64,000 bases of DNA from JAAYXS01 sp964550375 (lineage in GTDB: Bacteria > Planctomycetota > Phycisphaerae > UBA1845 > Fen-1342): the NCBI GenBank assembly GCA_964550375.1, contig CAZJYX010000019.1:1-64000 (forward strand). The letters are read 5' to 3'. Of the stretch, positions 28,273-36,562 are shown in pieces (positions within the stretch are counted from its first letter, which is position 1; every line of letters begins with the position of its first letter). The translations under genes and the position numbers were made by a program. The notes under the pieces were generated by a model. The model was not told where the DNA came from. It ran no database searches and worked only from the letters and a program-made list of their open reading frames with translations.

Positions 28273-29229
28273 TTACTCGCGCGCTGTGCCGGTATCTTCC
28301 GGCCACCGATACAGATACGCGTCGCGCCGCGCAAACGGCCGCAGCCCCAACGCGCCGTACACGCGTTTGGCCGGTCCATTGCCGTCGTCAACGGCCAGCG
28401 TCAAACGTCCGGCCCCAACGGTGCGACAGTGTTGCAGCGCACGCCGCAGCAGCACCGTGCCGAGTCCCCGGCCGCGGTATTCGGGCCGCACGCCCATGTA
28501 GACCAGCTCAACGGAGCGCAACGCCGGCAGGTGCGCCAACAACAGGCACGCCGCGCTGCGCCCCTCCATGCGCAGCAGTTCCCACAAGCGCGGGTCGAAC
28601 TCACCCGCAGCCTGGTGGCCCGCAATGACGTCGGGGATCGGACGGAGATTCGTCAGCGCCGGACAATCCAGGCTGTGCTCGTATGTGTTGTGCAAGGTTT
28701 CCGCGAATTCGTCGTGGGTCTTAGCGGCGTATTGAATCCACGCTGAGGGTTCAACGTCCGGGGGCTCGACCCACGGGTAGCGGGCGTCACGCTCGAGGTA
28801 GACCAGGCGCGCCAGGGGTCTGAAACCGGTTTCGGTTAACAGCAGTCGCTGCAACTCAGCCTCTGGCAGCAGCAGGGCCTGGGCAAAGTGCAGTCGGCGT
28901 CGGGCCATTAGCGCCAGACCTGCGCGGGTCACCGCATACTGGGCGTCCTTCTCGATTCCCAATTCGCCGGTCGTTGGAACCAGCACAATCGCTGTCGCCC
29001 CAGGCAGCCGCACGGCCACGAACAGCCCGCGCGGCGCTGCACTTCTGCCGGCCCGCCATCCTTCCCACTGGATCGCCCCCCGCGCGAGGTACTGCAAGAA
29101 GCCGCGCGCGGCTGCCCGGTCCGCCGGCTGGCCTTCCCCTGGGGTTGCCAGCAGGACGCGCAGCGCTTCCGGCAACTCGTCCAGGCGGATTTCTTCGAAC
29201 GCACCGTCGTTCTGCCCGTTGGGGGACAA
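28273..29229 (-). CDS. GNAT acetyltransferase with long N-terminal region
   Basis: A 318-residue protein whose C-terminal third is a GNAT domain: the acetyl-CoA-binding motif is LVYMGVRPEYRGRGLGTVLL, with R-x-x-G-x-G, followed by TLAVDDGNGPAKRVYGALGL, the usual end of the fold. The first 150 residues contain weaker repeats of the same kind of fold (ETGFRPLARLVYLER), suggesting a two-domain GNAT enzyme like mycothiol synthase-type proteins. The substrate is unknown. The start is TTG at 29229 with a weak GGGAG upstream; no in-frame ATG is nearer. It lies upstream of dnaA on the same strand. Confidence 0.8.
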   Translation of the reverse strand: MSPNGQNDGAFEEIRLDELPEALRVLLATPGEGQPADRAAARGFLQYLARGAIQWEGWRAGRSAAPRGLFVAVRLPGATAIVLVPTTGELGIEKDAQYAVTRAGLALMARRRLHFAQALLLPEAELQRLLLTETGFRPLARLVYLERDARYPWVEPPDVEPSAWIQYAAKTHDEFAETLHNTYEHSLDCPALTNLRPIPDVIAGHQAAGEFDPRLWELLRMEGRSAACLLLAHLPALRSVELVYMGVRPEYRGRGLGTVLLRRALQHCRTVGAGRLTLAVDDGNGPAKRVYGALGLRPFARRDAYLYRWPEDTGTARE

Positions 29230-29516
29230 GGCTCGTGCTCCCGATTGGCGTGGTCGACGACCGCGTATAGAATTCTCCGCGCTTCAGGCGGCGAATCCAA
29301 CGGATTTTGCCGACAGTCTGGTCACGATGCAAACCGCCGTATTGGTCCATGGTGGCGTATTCGCGGCAGATCGACGATTGGCACGGGCCTGTCCGAAGGA
29401 GCACAGCAAGGTTGAGCGGGCGAGCAAGATTGAACGGTGCGACCGCACACCGGCAGCATGAATCGACGACGCGCGGCACGCGAAGCTGTTTTGGTCGCGT
29501 GGTCCGGTCCGGTAGA

Positions 29517-29951
29517 GTGGCAATATGGCGATTGGGGCCGCTGCTGGTGCTGGGCGCCGGGCTGAGCGGCTGCCAACCCGGCGTCCGCTGGCGGCTCGGC
29601 CCGTTTGCCGACGGTCACGCGGCGGCCAGCGCCGATAACCGTCTTACTTTCACGTACTTCCGCAGTTGGTACTCGGTCGAATGCACACGCTTCGAGGAAG
29701 ACATCCTGAAGCACCCCGACGTCCTGGCGGCCACGGTCGAGTTCGTCTGCATCCCGCTGGAATACGACATCGATCGGGCCTTGGCGGAGCGCTGGGGCAT
29801 AGACGGCGTACCGGCCTTCGTCATCGTGGATCCGTCCGGGAACGTCCTGGAACGCGGGGCCGCACCCTTCACGGTTGCCGGCGTACTGGCAACGCTGCAA
29901 GGCGCCTTGCAGGCATTTCATGGCGGGGTGGCGCCGGGCGCCACTCCGTGA
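29517..29951 (+). CDS. Thioredoxin-fold lipoprotein lacking the first active-site cysteine
   Basis: A 144-residue protein starting at GTG 29517. The signal peptide ends in a lipobox LSGC with Cys19, so it should be lipidated by Lgt. Residues 42-140 resemble the thioredoxin-like family used for periplasmic thiol proteins. The segment FRSWYSVECTRFEEDIL aligns with W-C-x-x-C-x-x-M-E, but the first cysteine is replaced by Ser53 and only Cys56 remains. The cis-proline motif appears as GIDGVPAFVIVD. A single-cysteine fold suggests a non-redox or isomerase-like role. The next reading frame overlaps its stop (GTGA). The 287 bases upstream (29230-29516) hold no gene. Confidence 0.7.
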   Translation: MAIWRLGPLLVLGAGLSGCQPGVRWRLGPFADGHAAASADNRLTFTYFRSWYSVECTRFEEDILKHPDVLAATVEFVCIPLEYDIDRALAERWGIDGVPAFVIVDPSGNVLERGAAPFTVAGVLATLQGALQAFHGGVAPGATP

Positions 29952-30329
29952 GTGCTCCACGCCGGGCGCTGGCCTTGACAGTGCTGGCGTTGCTGGCGCC
30001 GCTGGCGGGTAGTGATCAACGCAATGAGCAGGGGGCTGCACCCCCTGGCCATCTCTGGCCGTACCGATATGGGGGCCGGTGAGTTCAGTTACCCCCGCGC
30101 GGCCGTTGCCGACCTCGCCGGTCTGATTTACACCGTGGACAAGGCCGCCCGCATCCAGTGCCACCGGGTCGATGGCGAGCTCGTGCGCTTGCGGCGCACG
30201 CCCGAGAAGGACGCCGGCAAGCCCACCGGCCTCGGCGTAGGGCGCGGCGATCGGGTGGATTCTGGCAACAACCGCGTTCAGATCATGGCCGGCGCCGGCT
30301 GGGACACCTGGCGCGCGGGGCAGCCTTGA
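29948..30329 (+). pseudogene. Frameshifted remnant of an NHL-repeat beta-propeller protein
   Basis: A GTG overlapping the previous stop opens a frame encoding a credible signal peptide (RRALALTVLALLAPLAG), but it ends at 30082. The neighbouring frame, from about 30012, continues with recognisable NHL-repeat sequence: GAGEFSYPRA, LIYTVDKAARIQ, DAGKPTGLGVG and NNRVQI. It stops at 30329 after barely two repeats, whereas such proteins normally have five or six. I read this as one exported propeller gene broken by a frameshift near 30010-30070 and truncated at its 3' end. A sequencing error could explain the shift but not the loss of the remaining repeats. Confidence 0.6.
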
Positions 30330-30375
30330 TAGCCCGCGCGCAGCCCGGCCCGGCAATACCTGCTAGAGTAGTACC

Positions 30376-30810
30376 GTGACCGCGGAAATCATGCCGGCGT
30401 TCTTCAGGTTCGAGCTGTCGGGCTTCCTGGCTCCGCTGGCCGTCCGGCCGGAGCTGCGCGGCGCGGCCGGCGAACTGCTAGGCGTGAGCGCTTCCGGCAT
30501 GTTGCGGACGGGGGTTGCGGTCGCCTACTCTCCGGAATATCGCTACCTGCGGCCCGACCTGCCTTCGCTCGAAGAGCTGTGCGGCGGAAGGGCGGCCGGC
30601 GGCTGGACGGCGGGCAGCCGGCCGCCGAGCTGGCCAGGACCTCGGAGCGTGCGGTGGGTGAGGAGCGGCCGGTGGTCGTGGCGTCCAAGCGCGGCGAACA
30701 GGCCGCCGACGAGGCTTCATATTACTGAGCGGCCACTTCACGCGAAGCGGCGGGCGCGCGACGATATGCGCAAGCAGGAGTCGTCGGAGGATCAGAGCGA
30801 GGCACCGTAG
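30376..30810 (+). pseudogene. Probable gene fragment, origin uncertain
   Basis: A 144-codon frame starting at GTG 30376. Its first 75 residues look protein-like; the segment TGVAVAYSPEYRYLRPD recalls, from memory only, the C-terminal part of large vWA/amidotransferase membrane proteins of planctomycetes. The last 65 residues are Arg/Ser/Trp-rich, as in a frame-shifted GC-rich sequence. No ribosome binding site is evident. With the adjacent propeller remnant it suggests a decaying region between 29.9 and 30.8 kb. It could also be a short orphan gene. Confidence 0.3.
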
Positions 30811-30864
30811 GCGCCGGTCGGGCGCTGCGCAGGTAGTTTAGATTGAAAGTGTTGTGAGGGACTG

Positions 30865-33057
30865 ATGCCACAGCGGTTGAGTGATCTGGTCAGGAACGGA
30901 CAGTTTGACGATTTTGAGGCCCGCTGCCTGGCGCTGCTCGAGGCCGGCACGCTGCCACTGGCCGAATTGGCCTGGTGTTTCCGCGAGTTGGAGAAGGCCG
31001 GCCAGTCCGAGCGCGTCACGACGCTGGCGCCGGTCGTATTCGAGAATATCGATGTTGCCGCGCACCCGAAGCAGGCGCTGCACGCGGCCTGCGTGGCCTT
31101 GGCGGCCTGCCCGAACAGCGACGATCTCCGCAACATCACCATCGAGCTGTATCGGCGGAACTACGCGGATACGCCCGGCTTCGCCGCCGTGCTGGAATCC
31201 TCCGGCCTGACCACGGGCCGGCCGGCCCGGGCGGCGCTGCGCACGCTGGATTTCGGCTTGGCGCTGGACGTGGGCGACACGCTGATCAGTCGCCTGGATG
31301 ACCGCGTGGTGGAGGTCGTCGAGGTCGATCGCCAGCGTGGTTTGTTCACGCTGCGCCGCGCCGAGAGCGTCACGACGCTGCCGGCTCGCGAAGTGGTGCG
31401 CGAGTACGAGCGCATCTCGCCCGACGACTTCCGCGTGCTGCAGAAACTCCGGCCCGAGCGCCTGGCCGACGTGCTGCATAACGAGCCGGTGGCGGTGGTC
31501 ATTGGCCTGATCAGTGCCCACGGCGATCGTATCGACAGTGATCAGCTCAAGCACGAGCTAGTGCCACGCTTCATTGAGCCCAAGGATTGGTCCAAGTGGT
31601 GGACTCACGCCCGCACCCAGCTCAAGCGCTCGCCGCACGTGGTCATGGAAGGGCGCTCGCCGATCGTCTTCAGTCATAGCCCGGAAGGCGTCTCGCTCGA
31701 AGACGAGACGTGGGAGGCGCTGACCGGATCGGCCGAGCCGGCCGAGTGGCTGCGCATCTTCGAGGGCTACCTGCGCGAGTTGAAGGAGCGCAAGGCCGCT
31801 CCGAGTTCCGCGCTGCAGAGCCGCTTCAGAGAGCATGTCGCGCGGCATATCGACCAAGTCCGGTCGCGCCGGCCGGGCGAGGCGTTCGCGGCTGCCCTGG
31901 TGCTTGACCGCCTGCACGCGAAGACCGCCGCCCGTGACGAGCCGGCCGGCTCTCTGGCCGATGATATCATTCGCGGCGCGGCGCGCCCGGCCGATATGAT
32001 CGCCAACCTGTCCGAAGTCGTGTTGTGGGAGGCCGGCCTCGCCGCACTGCAGCGCACCAACCCGGAAGGCTGGAGCGATGTCGTCGTGGCTCTGTTGCCG
32101 GTTGCGCCGGCGTCAATGCTGGATCATCTATCCGGGCTGCTGCGCCAGGCCGAGCGACTCAGCGCCCTGCAGGCGTACATCGACGACGCCCTGGCGGATC
32201 TGGTTCACCACTCCGAGCTGGTGTACTGGCTATGGAAGGGGCCGAAGCAGCCCGCCGGCCTCCAGTTGCCGACTGACGGCGAGCTCTTCACTGCCATTCT
32301 CGATACGCTGATTGCCATGGATATGACGCTCAGCCCGACCAGCCCGGTCGGCCGCGAGTTCGCCGGCCGCATGAAGTCCGCCTTCGCGCTGCGCGACTTC
32401 GGCAAGGTTTGCGCTGAGCTTCGGAAGATCAGCGCCGCGGCCGCCATTACGCTGCGCCGCCAGATCGATCGGCTGGGCAGCCTGTCCGACGCGGGCCGCA
32501 GCCGCATGCTGCGCGTCCTGCGTGAGGCTCATCCGGAGCTCTGGGTTGTGCGGCGCGTCCGCGTTGAGCCGTGGGAGGACCCGGATGTGCTGTGGTGCAC
32601 GGCGGCGGGGATCGAGCGCAAGTGCGCCGAGCGGGACGAGCTTGTGAACGTGAAGATGCATGAGAACGCCAAGCGTATTGGGGAGGCCGCGTCGCTGGGG
32701 GATCTGAGTGAGAACTCTGAGTACAAGTTTGCGTTGGAGGAGCGGGACTTTTTGCGGGCGCGTTTGGCGCAGATCAACCGGGACCTTTCGCTGGCGCGCG
32801 CCCTATCGCCGGCGAACATTCCGACTGACCATGTCAACATTGGTTGCCGGGTGTTGCTTAAGATGGTTGGGCGCGACGAAGAGCAGAAGCTGTCGATCCT
32901 GGGGCCGTTCGAGGCCGACGTTGAGGGTGGGGTTCTGAACTACAAGGCTCCCGCGTGCCAGGGCATTATGGGACGCAAAGTGGGCGAGCGCGTTTCCCTG
33001 TCGCTGACGGGCGACGAAGTCGAATACGAAATCGCAGCCATTGAGAGCGCCCTTTAG
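30865..33057 (+). CDS. Large GreA-type transcript cleavage factor with long N-terminal extension
   Basis: A 730-residue protein. The last 160 residues are a complete GreA/GreB: the coiled coil carries the tip motif GDLSENSEY with Asp613 and Glu616, the acidic pair that places the catalytic metal in the RNA polymerase secondary channel. It is followed by the FKBP-like C-terminal domain (GIMGRKVGERVSLSL). The first 560 residues are mostly helical, with a small beta barrel near 130-175, and are not recognisable as another enzyme. Similar oversized GreA proteins are known in Chlamydiae and relatives. It should rescue backtracked polymerase; the role of the extension is unknown. A strong terminator lies 226 bases downstream. 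Confidence 0.85.
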   Translation: MPQRLSDLVRNGQFDDFEARCLALLEAGTLPLAELAWCFRELEKAGQSERVTTLAPVVFENIDVAAHPKQALHAACVALAACPNSDDLRNITIELYRRNYADTPGFAAVLESSGLTTGRPARAALRTLDFGLALDVGDTLISRLDDRVVEVVEVDRQRGLFTLRRAESVTTLPAREVVREYERISPDDFRVLQKLRPERLADVLHNEPVAVVIGLISAHGDRIDSDQLKHELVPRFIEPKDWSKWWTHARTQLKRSPHVVMEGRSPIVFSHSPEGVSLEDETWEALTGSAEPAEWLRIFEGYLRELKERKAAPSSALQSRFREHVARHIDQVRSRRPGEAFAAALVLDRLHAKTAARDEPAGSLADDIIRGAARPADMIANLSEVVLWEAGLAALQRTNPEGWSDVVVALLPVAPASMLDHLSGLLRQAERLSALQAYIDDALADLVHHSELVYWLWKGPKQPAGLQLPTDGELFTAILDTLIAMDMTLSPTSPVGREFAGRMKSAFALRDFGKVCAELRKISAAAAITLRRQIDRLGSLSDAGRSRMLRVLREAHPELWVVRRVRVEPWEDPDVLWCTAAGIERKCAERDELVNVKMHENAKRIGEAASLGDLSENSEYKFALEERDFLRARLAQINRDLSLARALSPANIPTDHVNIGCRVLLKMVGRDEEQKLSILGPFEADVEGGVLNYKAPACQGIMGRKVGERVSLSLTGDEVEYEIAAIESAL

Positions 33058-33282
33058 GATTCCTGACCGCGGCGTGGGCTGACGGGCAGCGCACGGGGGG
33101 CGGCTCTCTAAGAGCTTTGCACAGTTGATATTACGTCGCCAATGCGTGGCGCGCCGGGTCGCCGCGCTTGTGTACCCCGGCGCAATTCGCGTTTTCTTAC
33201 GAAACTCATGTGTTTTTTCGGCCGATGGTGGGAATTGAAGCGCAAGCCTACCTAACAGTCTTGTGATTCCTCCTCCTCCTCA

Positions 33283-33306
33283 GGCCCGCGAGTGCGGGCC
33301 ATTTTT
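33283..33306 (+). terminator. Rho-independent terminator
   Basis: GGCCCGC (33283-33289), loop GAGT, GCGGGCC (33294-33300), then ATTTTT. The 7-bp stem is perfect. Just before it, 33269-33280 is four CCT units (CCTCCTCCTCCT), complementary to Shine-Dalgarno sequences. The nearest upstream coding end is 226 bases away at 33057, so the terminator may end greA or a separate small RNA. Confidence 0.85.
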
Positions 33307-33336
33307 CCATGGTGGCAAAGTGTGCTTGAGCAATAG

Positions 33337-33642
33337 CGCTTCGAGTTGAGCGCGGCGGCGGCGGCGCGGTGGGTGCGGGAGGTGGTGCACGCGGATGAGG
33401 GCGAGCACGATCGGGAGGAGCTGCTGCGGGAGCTGGAGCAGGAGATGCTGCAGGCGGCCGAGGAGCTGGATTCTGAGCGGGCGGCGGCGCTGCGGGACCA
33501 TATCGAGGAGTTGAAGAACTCGCCGCAGGTGCGGGTGCCGGCGGCGCAAGCGCGGCCGATGGGGGCGGGTCGGGGGCGGCGCGGCGGGGCGCGGTCGGAG
33601 CGGCCGCAAGGGCGTGGCGGCGCTGGTCGGCGGCGACGGTGA
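33337..33642 (+). pseudogene. UVR-motif fragment, possible remnant of a uvrB-like 3' end
   Basis: The frame is open from 33337 (stop codon TAG just before) to 33642. Residues near the start read EELLRELEQEMLQAAEEL then DSERAAALRDHIEELKN, a good UVR motif as found at the C-terminus of UvrB and in UvrC or McsA. The rest is a Gly/Arg-rich tail. There is no ATG, only a TTG at 33346, and no ribosome binding site. The strong terminator lies just upstream. I favour a fragment left from a larger gene; a small stand-alone UVR protein is possible. Confidence 0.4.
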
Positions 33643-33790
33643 GGCGCGCGGCGGGGATTGGTTGGCGTTCAAAGCGTTGGGGCGTGGTTGTTTGCGGCTG
33701 GCGGCTGCTGTTGCGGGGTGGTGGATTCTGGGTGCGTTAAGAATGTGCGGGAGGTGTATTTGCCGGTGGACGGGGGCGGGAATATGGGGG

Positions 33791-33796
33791 TATAAT
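33791..33796 (+). promoter_or_regulatory. TATAAT -10 element candidate
   Basis: A perfect TATAAT occurs in the 316-bp gap 33643-33958 before the PEP-CTERM gene. This is notable in such GC-rich DNA. No good -35 lies 16-18 bases upstream. If used, the leader would be about 155 bases. Nothing else was recognised in this gap. Confidence 0.4.
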
Positions 33797-33958
33797 GGAT
33801 GCCGAGGAGGCGGGATCATGATGTAATGCTGTGCCGGTCGGCGTCGGGCGGTTAGTTGGGAGCGGCGTCTGGGTGGGTTGTTCTGGCGCGGCGCGCGGTG
33901 CGCGGGTGTGTTCTCGGATCGTGTTCTGAAGTGAGGTTTCAAGAAGGAGGACATGGCT

Positions 33959-34663
33959 ATGCGAATGCTGATGTTTGGGATGTGTGTGCTGGGGTTGGTC
34001 GCCGGGTCGGCGCGGGCGGAGCCATTCTACCTGCGCTACGACGCTGACGTGTTTCCGGAAGAGGCCGGCTGGGTGCGCCACAGTACGGATCCCGGTGGCG
34101 TTGTCGTCAGAACGGTCAAGGATGGCGTGCTGATGATTGACTCGACGGCGTCGTATTACGCGACCGATTGGTATCGGCGTGAGACCCCCGCGCTCACGCT
34201 TGACGCCGGAGAGTTGTTCCAGCTCGAGTGGCGCATGAGGACGCTGATGACTGATACGTGGCACAGTCAGTGCGACACGAACGTAGCCATCAGCAATGCA
34301 AAAAGAGCATACGTGCAGGTGTACGTGGCGCGTGATTTTGTTGCCGCGTACGACGATGTTGGAACTGAGCCGGCGCATGTATATGCGATCGAGGGCGGCG
34401 AGTGGAATACGTTTGCCTTAGAAAGCGTTAACATGCACGAGTACAGTCTATACGTAAACGGCGCGCTTGCGTTTAGCGGTGTGTTCAATGGCAGCTTGAT
34501 TGCGGGGCCGAATCTGCTGTCGTTCGGCGAATCAATAATAGGTATGCGATCACTGTCCGAATGGGATTACGTCGCGGTGACCGTCGTCCCGGAACCGGAA
34601 ATGGTTATGGCGGTTGTGAGCCTGGTGTGTGTGCTTTCAAGAACGATGAGAGGAGTATGGTAA
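33959..34663 (+). CDS. PEP-CTERM surface protein
   Basis: A 234-residue exported protein. I chose the ATG at 33959 because AAGGAGG (33944-33950) is eight bases away; the ATG at 33953 is too close. A signal peptide (MRMLMFGMCVLGLVAG, ends ARAEP) is followed by a beta-rich region of the concanavalin/LamG type, with FQLEWRMRTL and LYVNGALAFSG patterns. The C-terminus is a PEP-CTERM sorting tail: VPEPEM, a hydrophobic helix, then Arg residues (SRTMRG). Such tails are recognised by exosortase for anchoring to the outer surface. Its stop codon overlaps the next start (TAATG), so translation is coupled. Confidence 0.85.
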   Translation: MRMLMFGMCVLGLVAGSARAEPFYLRYDADVFPEEAGWVRHSTDPGGVVVRTVKDGVLMIDSTASYYATDWYRRETPALTLDAGELFQLEWRMRTLMTDTWHSQCDTNVAISNAKRAYVQVYVARDFVAAYDDVGTEPAHVYAIEGGEWNTFALESVNMHEYSLYVNGALAFSGVFNGSLIAGPNLLSFGESIIGMRSLSEWDYVAVTVVPEPEMVMAVVSLVCVLSRTMRGVW

Positions 34664-36285
34664 TGTTCTGCATGCGGTATTTCCTTGTTACTGCTTGCGT
34701 GCTTTGTGGCGCGTGTTTGGCACAGGCCGGGTCGGTGGTGCGGCAGTTTGGCGAGAACTACTGCTACATATCGGGTGAGTACGAGCCGCTTATCGATCCG
34801 ACACATTATCACTTTGACGAAGTGGGTGGAGTGTTGACGATCAAGGCCAGTGGGCACTGGTGCGTAATCTACCGGGAGGAGGAATACGGCGGTGCGTTGG
34901 TTGACATTCCGTACGTTGAGGGCGATGTGGCGCTGGGCAGTGGAGAGTCGTTCACGCTGCACATCGAAGGGCAGGACCTGACGGATGACCTCGTCTTGAA
35001 CAGCGTGGCCGGCACGGGGACGAAGATCCTGGAAGTCGAGTTGGGCGGCGGGATTAGGAGCACGGGCTGGATCCGCGCGCAGCAGTTCACGCTCCAGGAC
35101 TCGACGATCGCCGGTGATGTGGACGGTCCGACGTACCAGCAAGCCATCAACGTCCTGTCGATCGGCGGTGATGCGGGCCTGAGCATCGGCGGGGCGCTGC
35201 TGCATGCGGTGCAGGTTCAGGAGGACGTGACCGGACCAGTTTCGGTTAGCGGCGACATGGATGGCAAGCTGTGGATCAAGGGAGATTGCCTGGCGCCCAT
35301 CTGCATTGGCGGCAATCTTGATGCGGAGCTGGATATCGACGGCGCGTGCAGCGGCGATATCACCGTTGTCGGCAATGTCGGCGGGCACCTGCGGATCGGA
35401 ACTGCCGGCACGGACGACTTCAGTGGTGTGCTCAGCGCCGGCAGCCTGGTCGCCGATGGAAACAAGTTCTTCGCCATAGCGGGTGACGTCACGGATACGG
35501 CGTGCATCACGGTGACGGGAGAATTCAACCACCGGATGTCGGCAGGCGACATTGCTGGGGACGTGGACATTCAAGGGAGTTTCACCGGCGGCTACATTCA
35601 CGCCGGCGGGGCCGTGACTGCTGAGATCAGGATCAAGGGAGCGTTCTCCGGGCCGGACGACGCCTACGATATCTCGTGCGCCAGCCTGGGCAGCCAGGGG
35701 GCCGTCGCGATCGACTGGGACGGATACAACGCGGCTGACGACTGGAACTCCGGAGCGCGGGTCCTGGTGGGTAGCACGATCTATGCGTATGACGACTGGT
35801 GGACGAAGAGCGGCGCGGTTTACCGGATCACGTGCTGGAAGGGTGACCTGAACAACGACAATCTGGTCAACTCGTTCGACATTGACCCGTTCGTGATGGT
35901 GCTGACGGGGTACGGCGAGGGCAGCACTTACGACAGCAACTACCCGGGTCTGCGCGGCAGCGCGCTGTACCACGCTGACATGAACTGCGACGGGTACGTC
36001 AACTCATTTGACATCGACCCGTTCGTCCTGCGGCTGGGTGATCCCGCGGCGTACTATGCGCAGTACGCGTGCCAGGACGCGGAGTGTCCGAGGGGCTATG
36101 GCATGTGCGAAGAAGGCGAGCTGGCGCCGGGCGGCGACGCCGAAGCGATTGCCGAACTGTTCCGGCAGCATGTGGCCGCGGAACGGCTGAGCGTGGTCAT
36201 GGAAGCGGCGGCGGACCTGGCGGCGGCGTACGCCGGGACGCCGGCCGGCACGCTCTGGGCGGCGGTGTTGGCGGAATTGGAGTAG
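34663..36285 (+). CDS. Secreted beta-repeat protein with dockerin and shared C-terminal tail
   Basis: A 540-residue exported protein. The ATG at 34663 overlaps the preceding stop and lies seven bases after GAGAGGAG. A signal peptide at 1-22 is followed by residues 80-370 of repeated short strands with Gly/Asp turns (GDMDGKLWIKGD, GGNLDAELDIDG, GNVGGHLRIG), of the right-handed beta-helix or bactofilin-like kind. A two-loop dockerin lies at about 394-450: GDLNNDNLVNSFDIDPF and DMNCDGYVNSFDIDPF. The final 45 residues are helical and end AGTPAGTLWAAVLAELE, closely matching the end of the 763-4071 protein although the bodies differ. It may be surface-attached together with its PEP-CTERM partner. 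Confidence 0.8.
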   Translation: MFCMRYFLVTACVLCGACLAQAGSVVRQFGENYCYISGEYEPLIDPTHYHFDEVGGVLTIKASGHWCVIYREEEYGGALVDIPYVEGDVALGSGESFTLHIEGQDLTDDLVLNSVAGTGTKILEVELGGGIRSTGWIRAQQFTLQDSTIAGDVDGPTYQQAINVLSIGGDAGLSIGGALLHAVQVQEDVTGPVSVSGDMDGKLWIKGDCLAPICIGGNLDAELDIDGACSGDITVVGNVGGHLRIGTAGTDDFSGVLSAGSLVADGNKFFAIAGDVTDTACITVTGEFNHRMSAGDIAGDVDIQGSFTGGYIHAGGAVTAEIRIKGAFSGPDDAYDISCASLGSQGAVAIDWDGYNAADDWNSGARVLVGSTIYAYDDWWTKSGAVYRITCWKGDLNNDNLVNSFDIDPFVMVLTGYGEGSTYDSNYPGLRGSALYHADMNCDGYVNSFDIDPFVLRLGDPAAYYAQYACQDAECPRGYGMCEEGELAPGGDAEAIAELFRQHVAAERLSVVMEAAADLAAAYAGTPAGTLWAAVLAELE

Positions 36286-36388
36286 CGGCGAGTTCTGACG
36301 GCCGCGAAGTATTGGGTTAGGTCATGTGGCGGGCCGGGTGAGGGTTGCGAGGCCCTTGTCCGGCCCGCGGTGTGGTTGGGGGGCGGGG
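36285..36388. repeat. 104-bp intergenic repeat, copy 2
   Basis: This copy begins at the stop codon of the preceding dockerin gene. By eye it matches 4191-4294 with about five substitutions. The hairpin arms GCGGGCCGG (36329-36337) and CCGGCCCGC (36360-36368) are unchanged. A difference inside the loop leaves the stem intact, suggesting the structure matters. It lies between convergent genes, as in copy 1. Confidence 0.8.
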
Positions 36389-36525
36389 GTTAATCAAAGG
36401 AACCGCTTCTTCACAGGCGTGGCTTGGTTCGGATGGCACGGGGCGGATGAGTGATGGAAGGTATGGCGGAGCCGACTGGCGGAGAGAAGGCCGGTTGAAC
36501 CCCAGGGGTGGCGGCCCTCCCCTAA

Positions 36526-36546
36526 CCCCTCCCGCGGCGGGAGGGG
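36526..36546. repeat. CCCCTCCCGC inverted repeat
   Basis: CCCCTCCCGC and GCGGGAGGGG are perfect 10-bp arms around a single G, 17 bases after the DUF362 stop codon when read on its strand. It is of the dispersed GC-rich palindrome type common between planctomycete genes and may act as a transcription end. Confidence 0.65.
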
Positions 36547-36562
36547 AGTGGAGGGATGGCTT

